NCBI RefSeq assembly: GCF_900100165.1
Contig: NZ_FNEO01000001.1
Coordinates: forward strand, 868,001 to 932,000
From: Flavobacterium glycines
Lineage (GTDB): Bacteria > Bacteroidota > Bacteroidia > Flavobacteriales > Flavobacteriaceae
Direction of reading: 5' to 3'
Length of the DNA: 64,000 nucleotides
Shown here: piece after piece, positions 15,230 to 23,693 of the stretch
How the letters are laid out: every line of letters starts with the position of its first letter
How positions within the stretch are numbered: position 1 is the stretch's first letter
Made by a program: the position numbers and the translations under genes
The notes under the pieces: generated by a model
What the model was told of the DNA's origin: nothing
Database searches by the model: none
The model's input: only the letters and a program-made list of their open reading frames with translations

Positions 15230-15649
15230 TTAATTTTTCACATTAAATGCCAAAGCATACATCTTAATATTCTTAATCATCGAAACCAAACCATTGGCTC
15301 TGGTAGGCGATAAATGTTCTTTTAATCCTATTTCATCAATGAAATCCATGTTGGCATCAATGATGTCTTTTGGGGTTTGATTTGAAAAAACACGAATTAA
15401 AATCGCAATGATTCCTTTGGTTAAGATGGCATCGCTATCGGCGGTGAAAATTATTTTATCGTCATTTTTTTCTCCTTGTAGCCAAACTTTGGATTGACAA
15501 CCTTTAATTAAATTTTCGTCTACTTTAAATTCTTCTTTGATTAACGGAAGGTTTTTTCCCAATTCGATGATGTATTCATAACGCTGCATCCAGTCGTCAA
15601 ACATCGAGAATTCGTCAACAATTTCTTCTTGTATGTCTTTAATTTTCAT
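15230..15649 (-). CDS. sufE: SufE sulfur-acceptor protein
   Basis: A 139-residue SufE that takes persulfide sulfur from SufS and passes it to the SufBCD scaffold. The acceptor cysteine is in L-I-K-G-C-Q-S-K-V-W; the F-D-D-W-M-Q-R-Y-E-Y-I start and the S-P-T-R-A-N-G end are also typical. I chose the ATG at 15649 because the in-frame codon five residues upstream is a TTG. With this start it overlaps the preceding lipoprotein gene by 11 bases, which suggests translational coupling. Confidence 0.93.
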   Translation of the reverse strand: MKIKDIQEEIVDEFSMFDDWMQRYEYIIELGKNLPLIKEEFKVDENLIKGCQSKVWLQGEKNDDKIIFTADSDAILTKGIIAILIRVFSNQTPKDIIDANMDFIDEIGLKEHLSPTRANGLVSMIKNIKMYALAFNVKN

Positions 15650-16076
15650 TGTTTTGTTTTGCAAATGAATTTATTTTAGTCACTATTTTTTTTATTGCAT
15701 CAGGTGGAAAACCATGGTCAAAGCTTTGTGATTCATAGCTTTTACCTTCGTAATTTATTTTCAAATTGGCTATTGCCGCACCATCATAAAAGCGTTTTTC
15801 AGTAGGAGATTTTAAATCTTTGATTTTATCTAAATCTACATCTTTAAAAAGTCTTATGAGTTCTTTCCAGTCGGTATCGCTAATTTTTATTTGGGTTGGT
15901 TTTCCTTTTCTATCATTTTTTATGTTGGCATAATGCTTTTCGATTATTATTTCCTGATGAAATCCTCTGGAGTTAGCGGTGTAAATCAATTGAGCGGCTT
16001 CAATTTTTTTTTGAGCATCTCCTTCACAGCCTTTGCTCAGAAAGAGAGTCAGGAATAATAATGATAGTATTTTCAT
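15639..16076 (-). CDS. Hypothetical lipoprotein within the SUF cluster
   Basis: A 145-residue protein with a short signal peptide and a lipobox-like L-S-K-G-C (Cys17), so probably lipid-anchored. The rest is a small alpha/beta domain: W-K-E-L-I-R-L-F-K-D-V-D-L-D-K-I, then G-A-A-I-A-N-L-K-I-N-Y-E-G-K, then a Q-S-F-D-H-G-F-P-P turn. I do not recognise a named family. It starts four bases after the sufS stop and overlaps sufE, so it is clearly in the operon. Why a membrane-anchored protein is encoded between sufS and sufE is unknown. Confidence 0.7.
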   Translation of the reverse strand: MKILSLLFLTLFLSKGCEGDAQKKIEAAQLIYTANSRGFHQEIIIEKHYANIKNDRKGKPTQIKISDTDWKELIRLFKDVDLDKIKDLKSPTEKRFYDGAAIANLKINYEGKSYESQSFDHGFPPDAIKKIVTKINSFAKQNNEN

Positions 16077-16079
16077 GTT

Positions 16080-17294
16080 TTAAGATAGCATTAATTGGGC
16101 CTTTTTAACAGCTTCAACTAAGGCGTCGATTTCTTCTTTTGTATTATAAAAAGAAAACGAAGCTCTTATGGTTCCCGGAATACCAAAGAAATTCATAATT
16201 GGTTGCGCACAGTGGTGACCTGTTCTTACTGCAATTCCTAATTTGTCAATAATAGTACCAATGTCATAAGGATGAATTCCTTCTATATTAAACGAAATTA
16301 CCGATGTTTTATTCTTAGAATTTCCATAAATGCGTAAACCTTCAATTTCTGAAAGTTTTTCAGTAGCATAGGCTAATAATTCTAATTCCTGTTTTTGAAT
16401 GTTTTCAAAACCGATCTCATTCATATAATCGATAGCGGTTCCCAGTACAATTCCTCCTGCAATGTGCGGTGTTCCGGCTTCAAATTTATGAGGTAATTCG
16501 GCATAAGTAGTTTTCTCAAAAGAAACTTCCTTAATCATTTCGCCACCACCCTGATAAGGAGGCAACTTGTTTAACCAGGTTTCTTTTCCATATAAAATTC
16601 CCGTTCCTGTTGGCCCGCACATTTTATGACCTGAAAAGGCATAGAAATCACAATCCAATTCCTGAACATCCGGTTTTAAATGCGGTACCGATTGTGCTCC
16701 GTCAATCAGGATTGCAGCACCTACTTCATGCGCTTTATCAATCATGTATTTGATAGGATTGATAGTTCCCAAAGCATTAGAAATATGATTTACTGCAACG
16801 ATTTTAGTTTTATCCGAAAGTAATTTGTCATATTCGGCCATAATCAATTCACCATCTTCGTTCATAGGAATGACCTTTAAGGTAGCCCCGGTTTTTTCGC
16901 AAAGCATTTGCCAAGGCACAATATTACTATGATGTTCTAAATGTGAAACAATCACTTCGTCCCCTGGTTTTAAAATAGAAGCAAAACCATTGGCAACCAA
17001 ATTGATTCCAAAAGTAGTTCCTGAAGTAAAAAGTACCTCATGAGCGTGTTTGGCATTAATGTGATTTTGTACTTTTCCACGGGCTATTTCGTAAGCATCA
17101 GTTGCTAATTGACTAAGGGTGTGAACCCCACGGTGAATATTAGCGTTTATTTCCTGATAATATTTTGAAATAGCATCAATAACTACCTGAGGTTTTTGAG
17201 AAGTGGCTCCGTTGTCGAAATATACTAAAGGTTTTCCGTTCACTTTTTGATTCAGAATCGGAAAATCAGCTCTTATTTTTTGAATGTCTAACAT
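16080..17294 (-). CDS. sufS: Cysteine desulfurase SufS
   Basis: A 404-residue group II cysteine desulfurase (PLP-dependent) that frees sulfur from cysteine for Fe-S clusters. The PLP lysine is in F-S-G-H-K-M-C-G-P-T-G. The catalytic Cys is in the R-T-G-H-H-C-A-Q-P loop near residue 363. The H-H-S-N-I-V-P-W motif that stacks on PLP is present. The start fits the L-D-I-Q-K-I-R-A-D-F-P opening seen in SufS. A terminator and a promoter lie between it and sufD, so it may head a second transcript of the cluster. Confidence 0.96.
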   Translation of the reverse strand: MLDIQKIRADFPILNQKVNGKPLVYFDNGATSQKPQVVIDAISKYYQEINANIHRGVHTLSQLATDAYEIARGKVQNHINAKHAHEVLFTSGTTFGINLVANGFASILKPGDEVIVSHLEHHSNIVPWQMLCEKTGATLKVIPMNEDGELIMAEYDKLLSDKTKIVAVNHISNALGTINPIKYMIDKAHEVGAAILIDGAQSVPHLKPDVQELDCDFYAFSGHKMCGPTGTGILYGKETWLNKLPPYQGGGEMIKEVSFEKTTYAELPHKFEAGTPHIAGGIVLGTAIDYMNEIGFENIQKQELELLAYATEKLSEIEGLRIYGNSKNKTSVISFNIEGIHPYDIGTIIDKLGIAVRTGHHCAQPIMNFFGIPGTIRASFSFYNTKEEIDALVEAVKKAQLMLS

Positions 17295-17320
17295 AACTTA
17301 TTTAGAAAAAATCTATTTTA

Positions 17321-17356
17321 CAAAAGTACTAAAACTAAAATTGTTTTTAACTGCAA
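17321..17356 (-). promoter_or_regulatory. Internal promoter of the SUF cluster, before sufS
   Basis: On the minus strand TACTTTTG (17321-17328) fits TAnnTTTG. A TTG at 17354-17356 lies 25 bases upstream. The predicted transcript starts near 17314, 20 bases before the sufS ATG. Confidence 0.5.
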
Positions 17357-17439
17357 TTATTTGTTTTGATTGATTGTAGTATCAGTTTAATTTATGGAGA
17401 ACTAACCACAGTTTTTTTGGTTTTGGAAAATAAAAATGA

Positions 17440-17477
17440 AAAGGGCACAATGTTCTATAAATAAACTTGTGCCCTTT
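17440..17477 (-). terminator. Terminator after sufD
   Basis: An 11-bp perfect stem (AAAGGGCACAA / TTGTGCCCTTT) with a 16-base loop. On the minus strand a T-rich tract follows. It splits the SUF cluster into a sufA-to-sufD part and a sufS-to-DUF2480 part. Confidence 0.7.
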
Positions 17478-17505
17478 GTATTGATTTTGTTAATCCAGGA
17501 TTTAA

Positions 17506-18822
17506 TTAGATATCAAATCCCAATTTAACGCCTAATTTATTTGCAATAATCTTAGTGATTCTTTGTTTTAATTCAGGGATTTTGATGTTTTCAATAACCG
17601 AATTTGAAAAGGCATACATCAATAAAGCTTTGGCTTCTTTTTTAGGAATACCTCTTTGTTGCATATAAAATAAAGCGGTATCGTCTAATTGCCCTACGGT
17701 ACAACCATGAGAACATTTTACATCATCGGCAAAAATTTCCAATTGCGGTTTAGCATTGATGGTAGCTTTGTCGCTCAGGATAATGTTGTTGCTTTGTTGG
17801 AAAGCATTGGTTTTTTGAGCAATTTTGTCTACAAATACTTTACCGTTGAAAACTCCGGTAGCACGATCGTTGTAAATTCCTTTGTAATCCTGGAAGCTCT
17901 CACAGTTAGGTTGAGCGTGATTCACTAAAGTATAATGATCGACGTGTTGTTTTTCGCCAATAATTGTAATCCCGTTTAATGTGCTTGTTAATCTTTCTCC
18001 AAAATGATAGAAATTCAGATTGTTTCTGGTTAGGTTTCCACCAAAAGAGAAAGTGTGAACATACACGTGACTTTCTTTTTGTTGCGACACGTAAGTGTTA
18101 TCAATTAAGTTGGCTTCAAGATCGTCATTTTGGATTTTGTAATAATCTACAATAGCACGTTTTTGAGCAAAAATCTCAGTAACTGAATTGGTCAATACCG
18201 GATTTCCGCTTAAGCTTTGATGACGCTCAATAATTTGTACATGGGAGTTTTCGCCCACAATTACCAAGTTTCTAGGCTGAACCATTAAAGCGGCTTCGTT
18301 ACCTGTAGAGAAATACATGATTTCGATAGGTTTGTCTGCAACCTTGCTTTTTGGGATGTTGATGTAAGCACCTTCGCTGGCAAAAGCGGTGTTCAATGAA
18401 GTAAGGCTTTCTTCTTTGTTGGCAATTTTGTTAAAATAGTTATCAATAACCATTTTGTATTTTGGTTTTGTTAATGCCGAAGACATTAAGCAAACATCGA
18501 TTCCGTCGTGAGTTGTTGAAGAAAGATGCGAACTGAAAATACCATCGATAAATACAACTTTGTAAGAGTCAATTTCGTGAAGAAAGTATTTTTTTACTTC
18601 TTTAAATTCAATAGCGCTGTCTTTTTTAGGAAATACGGTAAAGTCATTTTTTAGAATGGCATTTAGCGAAGTGTATTTCCAGGCTTCCTCTTTTTTAGTA
18701 GGGAAACCTTTTTCTTCGAAGTTTTTTAAAGCGGATGTTCTTACTTCATGAAGCTCTGTTTGAACATCAATGCGTTCTTCGAAAGCCATGAACGATGAGA
18801 TTAATTTATCTTTTAATTCCAT
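17506..18822 (-). CDS. sufD: Fe-S scaffold protein SufD
   Basis: A 438-residue SufD, partner of SufB and SufC in the scaffold complex. The N-terminal helical part (F-P-T-K-K-E-E-A-W-K-Y-T-S) precedes the right-handed beta-helix core. The C-terminal signature K-C-S-H-G-C-T-V-G-Q-L-D and R-G-I-P-K-K-E-A appear near 370-400. Length is normal. Its neighbours are the four-helix-bundle gene upstream and a terminator downstream. Confidence 0.95.
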   Translation of the reverse strand: MELKDKLISSFMAFEERIDVQTELHEVRTSALKNFEEKGFPTKKEEAWKYTSLNAILKNDFTVFPKKDSAIEFKEVKKYFLHEIDSYKVVFIDGIFSSHLSSTTHDGIDVCLMSSALTKPKYKMVIDNYFNKIANKEESLTSLNTAFASEGAYINIPKSKVADKPIEIMYFSTGNEAALMVQPRNLVIVGENSHVQIIERHQSLSGNPVLTNSVTEIFAQKRAIVDYYKIQNDDLEANLIDNTYVSQQKESHVYVHTFSFGGNLTRNNLNFYHFGERLTSTLNGITIIGEKQHVDHYTLVNHAQPNCESFQDYKGIYNDRATGVFNGKVFVDKIAQKTNAFQQSNNIILSDKATINAKPQLEIFADDVKCSHGCTVGQLDDTALFYMQQRGIPKKEAKALLMYAFSNSVIENIKIPELKQRITKIIANKLGVKLGFDI

Positions 18823-18830
18823 TTTATTTA

Positions 18831-18864
18831 AGTCTTAAAGTCGAAAGTCATAAAGTCAAAGGCG
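18831..18864. repeat. Inverted-repeat arm between the four-helix-bundle gene and sufD
   Basis: It starts AGTCTTAAAGTCGAAAGTC and continues with AAAGTCAAAGG. It matches, with small gaps, the reverse complement of 19269-19296 on the other side of the four-helix-bundle gene. Confidence 0.6.
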
Positions 18865-18893
18865 TAAACTTTTATACCTTAAACTTTTAAACT

Positions 18894-19259
18894 TTAAACT
18901 TTTGATAAGTATTTAATAAAACCACTTAACAATTTTGATATTTCTGTTACTGATTCTAAAAGTTTTTCGAATTCTTCTTTTGTAATATAATCTAAATCAA
19001 GTGCCAAATATAATTGAGATCTAACTTCTCCTGCAGATGCTTTTGCAACGTATAAAAAATAAATAAATTCTTTATCTGTATTTCTTTCAAAACCTTCTGC
19101 AATATTTGACGTTATTGAAATAGATGCCCGTCTAATTTGTCTGGCGAAATCAAAATCCTTTTTGAAATTTGTATTTTCTGTAATTAGGTAAATTCTTTTG
19201 TTGAATTGTCTTGCTTTTTGCCAAGAATTAATTTCTTCGAAAGAATTAAACTTACCCAT
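18894..19259 (-). CDS. Four-helix bundle protein (23S rRNA intervening-sequence type)
   Basis: A 121-residue all-helical protein of the family first seen in 23S rRNA intervening sequences. Key pieces are W-Q-K-A-R-Q-F at the start, the Q-I-R-R-A-S-I-S-I-T-S-N-I-A-E-G-F-E-R core, and A-S-A-G-E-V-R-S-Q-L. No rRNA is nearby. The biochemical role is unknown; these proteins may bind nucleic acid. It lies between sufC and sufD and is bracketed by imperfect inverted repeats, so it looks like an acquired cassette. Confidence 0.88.
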   Translation of the reverse strand: MGKFNSFEEINSWQKARQFNKRIYLITENTNFKKDFDFARQIRRASISITSNIAEGFERNTDKEFIYFLYVAKASAGEVRSQLYLALDLDYITKEEFEKLLESVTEISKLLSGFIKYLSKV

Positions 19260-19268
19260 TATTTCTCT

Positions 19269-19296
19269 TTTGACTTTTGACCTTCGACTTTAGACT
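19269..19296. repeat. Inverted-repeat arm between sufC and the four-helix-bundle gene
   Basis: TTGACTTTTGACC then TTCGACTTTAGACT. It is the inverted partner of 18831-18864. Confidence 0.6.
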
Positions 19297-19304
19297 AGTT
19301 AATT

Positions 19305-20057
19305 TTATGCTTCTTGTTCTTGTTTAATCCAGTCGTATCCTTTTTCTTCTAATTCTAAGGCCAGGCTGGCATCACCGGATTTTACAATTCTTCCGTTATA
19401 TAAAACGTGAACAAAATCAGGAACGATATAGTCTAATAATCTTTGGTAGTGTGTGATAACGATGATAGCGTTTTTGTCACTTTTTAATTTGTTAACACCA
19501 TTGGCAACAATTCTTAAAGCATCGATATCCAATCCTGAATCCGTTTCGTCAAGAATAGCTAATTTAGGTTCTAACATTGCCATTTGGAAAATCTCGTTAC
19601 GTTTTTTCTCACCACCTGAGAAACCTTCGTTAAGAGAACGAGACAAAAACTTACGGTCAATTTCTAATAATTCTGATTTTTCACGAATAACTTTCAACAT
19701 TTCGTTAGCCGGCATTTCTTCCTGACCGTTAGCTTTACGCTTTTCGTTGATAGCTGTTTTCATGAAGTTAGTAACTGAAACTCCAGGGATTTCAACCGGA
19801 TATTGAAAAGAAAGGAATACTCCTTTGTGTGCTCTTTCTTCAGGAGCTAATTCAGAAATATCTTCGTTGTCTAATAAGATCTCTCCTTCTGTTACTTCGT
19901 AGTTTTCGTTTCCTGCAATAATTGCCGAAAGTGTACTTTTTCCTGCTCCATTAGGTCCCATTATCGCATGAACTTCTCCTGCTTTTACTTCAAGGTTTAT
20001 TCCTTTAAGAATTTCTTTATCACCTATAGAGGCTTGTAAATTTTTTATACTTAACAT
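19305..20057 (-). CDS. sufC: Fe-S assembly ATPase SufC
   Basis: A 250-residue ABC-type ATPase that drives the SufBCD scaffold. Walker [10 protein letters not shown] (about 34-42), the signature F-S-G-G-E-K-K-R and Walker [13 protein letters not shown] are intact, as is the switch His in V-I-T-H-Y. The length is normal. The toxin-antitoxin pair separates it from sufB; it begins 13 bases after the toxin stop. Confidence 0.96.
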   Translation of the reverse strand: MLSIKNLQASIGDKEILKGINLEVKAGEVHAIMGPNGAGKSTLSAIIAGNENYEVTEGEILLDNEDISELAPEERAHKGVFLSFQYPVEIPGVSVTNFMKTAINEKRKANGQEEMPANEMLKVIREKSELLEIDRKFLSRSLNEGFSGGEKKRNEIFQMAMLEPKLAILDETDSGLDIDALRIVANGVNKLKSDKNAIIVITHYQRLLDYIVPDFVHVLYNGRIVKSGDASLALELEEKGYDWIKQEQEA

Positions 20058-20070
20058 CAGTTTTTTTGTT

Positions 20071-20343
20071 TTATTCGTAATGTCCTTTTAAGGAAAGGAT
20101 ATCTAAAATTTCTATTTTGTTTTCTTCAGTAACTTTATATATGATACGGTGTTCTCTATTAATTCTTCTTGACCAGCGTCCGGATAATTGATGTTTTAAT
20201 TCTTCAGGTTTTCCGATGCCTTCATAAGGATGTAATTGAATGTCTTCTATCAAAGAATAAATCTTTTTTAATATTCCTTTATTTCCGGACTTTACCCAAA
20301 AATCTAAATCAGCTTTTGCTTTATCGGAAAATTCTATTTGCAT
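20071..20343 (-). CDS. YoeB/Txe-type toxin
   Basis: A 90-residue RelE-fold mRNA interferase. Family hallmarks are the K-A-K-A-D-L-D-F-W start, [28 protein letters not shown] and the terminal S-L-K-G-H-Y. The catalytic Glu, Arg and His/Tyr positions of YoeB appear conserved. It overlaps its antitoxin gene by ten bases, as in coupled TA operons. Its place between sufB and sufC is unusual. Confidence 0.92.
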   Translation of the reverse strand: MQIEFSDKAKADLDFWVKSGNKGILKKIYSLIEDIQLHPYEGIGKPEELKHQLSGRWSRRINREHRIIYKVTEENKIEILDILSLKGHYE

Positions 20344-20540
20344 AGTTCTTTCAATTCCTCCATTGTCATTCGAATTCCTCTGCCTTCTTTTATGCTTTTT
20401 TCAGCTTCCAAAATTTCTTTTACAAATTCTTCATTGTATGGTTTTTCGTCTTCAATTGTAATTTCAAAACCAAGTGATTTTGCCAGTGATTTTAACACCG
20501 GAAAATCTTTTTTCTTTACATTTTTTAAAACAATATCCAT
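20334..20540 (-). CDS. Antitoxin partner of the YoeB-type toxin
   Basis: A 68-residue protein directly upstream of, and overlapping, the toxin gene. It has a basic N-terminal part (V-L-K-N-V-K-K-K-D-F-P-V-L-K-S-L-A-K-S-L-G-F) and an acidic, helical C-terminal part (E-F-V-K-E-I-L-E-A-E-K-S-I), the usual DNA-binding plus toxin-neutralising layout. It resembles small DUF2683-type antitoxins rather than classical YefM. The assignment rests on size and gene order. Confidence 0.8.
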   Translation of the reverse strand: MDIVLKNVKKKDFPVLKSLAKSLGFEITIEDEKPYNEEFVKEILEAEKSIKEGRGIRMTMEELKELCK

Positions 20541-20559
20541 GTTGCTTAGAATTTAAAGA

Positions 20560-22008
20560 TTATCCTACCGAACCTTCTAATGAGATTTCTAATAATTTTT
20601 GAGCTTCTACGGCAAATTCCATTGGTAACTTGTTCAATACTTCTTTACTGAAACCGTTTACGATTAATGCAATGGCTTTTTCAGTAGGAATACCACGTTG
20701 GTTACAATAGAAAACCTGATCTTCACCAATTTTAGAAGTCGTAGCTTCGTGTTCTATTTTAGCCGATGGACTTTTGCTTTCGATATAAGGGAAAGTGTGA
20801 GCTCCGCAATTGTTACCCATTAATAACGAGTCACATTGAGAAAAGTTTCGGGCATTGTCTGCTCTTGGAGAAATCTGTACTAATCCTCTGTAGCTGTTTT
20901 GTGATTTTCCTGCTGAAATACCTTTGGAAATGATAGTTGATTTAGTGTTTTTACCTAAATGAATCATTTTTGTTCCGGTATCAGCCTGTTGGAAATTATT
21001 AGTTACAGCAATCGAATAGAATTCACCTACTGAGTTGTCTCCTTTTAATACGCAAGAAGGGTATTTCCAGGTTACAGCAGAACCTGTTTCTACCTGAGTC
21101 CATGAAATTTTAGCGTTGGTTTCGCATAAACCTCTTTTGGTTACAAAGTTGAAAACACCACCTTTACCTTCTTTATTTCCAGGGAACCAGTTTTGAACTG
21201 TAGAATATTTAATTTCTGCATCGTCAAGAGCAATTAACTCTACAACCGCTGCGTGTAATTGATTTTCGTCACGACTTGGAGCAGTACAACCTTCCAGGTA
21301 AGAAACATAACTTCCTTCATCGGCAATAACTAAGGTTCTTTCAAACTGACCTGTTCCCGCCTGATTGATACGGAAATAAGTTGAAAGTTCCATTGGGCAA
21401 CGTACTCCTTTTGGGATATAACAGAAAGATCCGTCAGAGAAAACAGCCGAGTTCAAAGCGGCATAAAAGTTGTCTTTTTGCGGAACTACAGTTCCCAAAT
21501 ATTTACGAACTAATTCAGGGTGTTCTTTGATAGCCTCAGAAATACTCATAAAGATAATTCCTTTTTCGGCTAATGTTTTTTGAAAAGTAGTAGCAACAGA
21601 AACAGAATCTACAACGATGTCCATCGCTATATTGTTCATCTTTTTTTGCTCATCAAGAGAGATTCCTAATTTTTTGTACATCTCTAAAAGTTCAGGATCC
21701 ACATCGTCCAGCGTTTTGTTTGGATCTACTTTTTTGGGAGCCGAATAATAAGAAATGGCTTGGAAATCTGGTTTAGTATATTTTACGTTAGCCCATTCAG
21801 GTTCTGTCATTTCTTCCCATGCTCTGAAAGACTCAATACGCCAGTCAGTCATCCATTGCGGTTCTCCTTTTTTTTGTGAAATGGCACGAACAATGTCTTC
21901 ATTTAACCCAATAGGAAAAGTTTCCGATTCCAGATTGGTATAAAATCCGTATTCGTATTCTTTGTTTTCGAGTTCGATTTTTAAATCGTCTTCTGTATAT
22001 TTACTCAT
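20560..22008 (-). CDS. sufB: Fe-S scaffold protein SufB
   Basis: A 482-residue SufB, the main scaffold on which clusters form with SufC and SufD. It shows the family run [16 protein letters not shown], the Y-L-E-G-C-T-A-P motif with a proposed sulfur-handling Cys, and [11 protein letters not shown] near the C-terminus. Length fits the family. It follows the A-type carrier gene by about 146 bases, whose spacer holds a 19-base palindrome at 22078-22096. Confidence 0.96.
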   Translation of the reverse strand: MSKYTEDDLKIELENKEYEYGFYTNLESETFPIGLNEDIVRAISQKKGEPQWMTDWRIESFRAWEEMTEPEWANVKYTKPDFQAISYYSAPKKVDPNKTLDDVDPELLEMYKKLGISLDEQKKMNNIAMDIVVDSVSVATTFQKTLAEKGIIFMSISEAIKEHPELVRKYLGTVVPQKDNFYAALNSAVFSDGSFCYIPKGVRCPMELSTYFRINQAGTGQFERTLVIADEGSYVSYLEGCTAPSRDENQLHAAVVELIALDDAEIKYSTVQNWFPGNKEGKGGVFNFVTKRGLCETNAKISWTQVETGSAVTWKYPSCVLKGDNSVGEFYSIAVTNNFQQADTGTKMIHLGKNTKSTIISKGISAGKSQNSYRGLVQISPRADNARNFSQCDSLLMGNNCGAHTFPYIESKSPSAKIEHEATTSKIGEDQVFYCNQRGIPTEKAIALIVNGFSKEVLNKLPMEFAVEAQKLLEISLEGSVG

Positions 22009-22154
22009 CTTGTTTATTTAAAGATTGAAAAATTTAAAGATTAAAAGTTCTTTAAATAGTTTTTAATCATTTATTAGATTCTAAAAATTTTAGAATTTAT
22101 TTCACTTTTATGGAGTTTGTAAATTCTTAAAATTAGGTTTGTTTTTTTCAGGAT

Positions 22155-22484
22155 TTAAAGAGAAAAACTTTCTCCGCATCCGCAAGTTCTGGTGGCATTT
22201 GGGTTATTGAAAACAAATCCTTTTCCGTTTAATCCTCCCGAATATTCTAAAATTGTTCCGGCAAGATATAGGAATGATTTTTTTTCAACGGCAATAGTAA
22301 TATCGTTGTCTACGAAAATCTTATCATCCTCACCTTTGTTTTTGTCGAACTTTAAATCATAAGATAAGCCCGAGCATCCGCCACTCTTAACACCTACTCT
22401 TACATAGTCAGTAGAAGCATTAAAACCATCTTCTTCCATCAAAGAGATAATTTTTTTTCTGGCAGTATCTGAAACCTGTATCAT
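22155..22484 (-). CDS. sufA: A-type Fe-S carrier (SufA/IscA/ErpA family)
   Basis: A 109-residue HesB-like protein that carries nascent clusters to targets. The three ligand cysteines are present: Cys in S-G-G-C-S-G-L-S-Y and the pair in R-T-C-G-C-G-E-S-F. It is the first gene of the SUF cluster and lies just behind a well-formed promoter. Whether it is functionally SufA or ErpA cannot be told from sequence. Confidence 0.92.
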   Translation of the reverse strand: MIQVSDTARKKIISLMEEDGFNASTDYVRVGVKSGGCSGLSYDLKFDKNKGEDDKIFVDNDITIAVEKKSFLYLAGTILEYSGGLNGKGFVFNNPNATRTCGCGESFSL

Positions 22485-22512
22485 TGTATGTAGATTTTGT
22501 CTAAATTAATTG

Positions 22513-22544
22513 CAAAGATAAGGTATAAAAACCGTATTCCACAA
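22513..22544 (-). promoter_or_regulatory. Main promoter of the SUF cluster
   Basis: On the minus strand TATCTTTG (22513-22520) is an exact TAnnTTTG. A TTG at 22542-22544 is spaced by 21 bases, within the range known for Flavobacterium promoters. The predicted start is near 22506, about 22 bases before the sufA ATG. Confidence 0.65.
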
Positions 22545-22757
22545 TAGATAACATTTTTATAACTAATAAGGAAATAGATATTATTTATTTCTGTTCTTAA
22601 TTTTAGAATGAATACAATTTATTAAAGCTTTGTGTTTGAAAATCAGCTTTTAGACTAAAAATGGATTTTTGGAATTTTTCAACTAATAAATCGTTGTTTT
22701 TTTATCGAACTGGATGGATTTTCATAAATTGCCAAAGTGAATTTTTAAACGAAAAAC

Positions 22758-23618
22758 ATGAAATTATATCCTATTGAAACCGGAAATTTTAAATTGGACG
22801 GAGGCGCTATGTTTGGGGTAGTTCCAAAAACGATTTGGAATAAAACCAATCCCGCTGATGCCAACAATTTAATAGATATTGCTGCCCGGAGTTTGTTAAT
22901 TGAAGAGGGTAATCGTTTGATTTTGATTGATGCCGGAATGGGAAATAAGCAATCGGAGAAGTTTTTTGGGTATTATTCGCTTTGGGGAACCCATTCTATG
23001 GATGCATCATTGGCTAAATACGGTTTTCATCGTGATGATATTACCGATGTGTTTTTAACGCATCTTCATTTTGATCATTGTGGTGGCGCTATTCAGTGGA
23101 ATAAAAATAAAACGGGTTATGAACCTGCTTTTAAAAATGCTAAATTTTGGTCGAATGAAAACCATTGGAAATGGGCTACTGAACCTAATTCCCGTGAAAA
23201 AGCTTCATTTTTATCAGAGAATATTTTGCCGATGCAGGAAAGCGGTCAGCTGAATTTCATAAAAAGAATCGAAGGTGATTTTCTGAAAAAATCAGAATTG
23301 GATTTTGGGATTTTCTTTGTCGATGGACATACCGAAAAACAGATGATTCCGCATATTCAATACAAAGGAAAAACGATTGTCTTTTGCGCTGATTTGTTGC
23401 CTACAGCCGGACATATTCCTATTCCTTATGTTATGGGCTATGATACCCGACCACTTCTGACAATGGATGAAAAAACAAAATTCATGAATGCAGCTGCTGA
23501 TAATAATTACTATTTGTTTCTGGAGCACGATGCGCATAATGAAATAATAACAGTACAACATACCGAAAAAGGAGTTCGCCTGAATGAAGTTTTTTCATGT
23601 GAGGATATCTTAATCTAG
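22758..23618 (+). CDS. MBL-fold metallo-hydrolase
   Basis: A 286-residue metallo-beta-lactamase-fold enzyme, probably cytosolic. The metal-binding H-x-H-x-D-H motif is in T-H-L-H-F-D-H-C-G-G (about 100). Further ligands are the Asp of C-A-D-L-L-P and the His of F-V-D-G-H-T and L-E-H-D-A. This layout fits the AHL-lactonase/quorum-quenching-like or general hydrolase branch. The substrate is unknown. It diverges from the SUF promoter, and no classical -7 element is clear in its leader. Confidence 0.88.
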   Translation: MKLYPIETGNFKLDGGAMFGVVPKTIWNKTNPADANNLIDIAARSLLIEEGNRLILIDAGMGNKQSEKFFGYYSLWGTHSMDASLAKYGFHRDDITDVFLTHLHFDHCGGAIQWNKNKTGYEPAFKNAKFWSNENHWKWATEPNSREKASFLSENILPMQESGQLNFIKRIEGDFLKKSELDFGIFFVDGHTEKQMIPHIQYKGKTIVFCADLLPTAGHIPIPYVMGYDTRPLLTMDEKTKFMNAAADNNYYLFLEHDAHNEIITVQHTEKGVRLNEVFSCEDILI

Positions 23619-23661
23619 TGTTAATCCTGGTATTTTTATAATAGAAAAATTATTTTTAATT

Positions 23662-23669
23662 TATATTTG
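23662..23669 (+). promoter_or_regulatory. -7 promoter element for the subtilase gene
   Basis: TATATTTG fits TAnnTTTG exactly. Transcription would begin near 23676, so the ATG at 23694 and not the in-frame ATG at 23667 should be the start. Confidence 0.5.
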
Positions 23670-23693
23670 AAATGGACTAAAAATATAAAGTAC

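Noticed and set aside
18894..19259. Four-helix-bundle gene as evidence for a nearby 23S rRNA gene
   Set aside because: No rRNA sequence is present; the family also occurs as free-standing genes.
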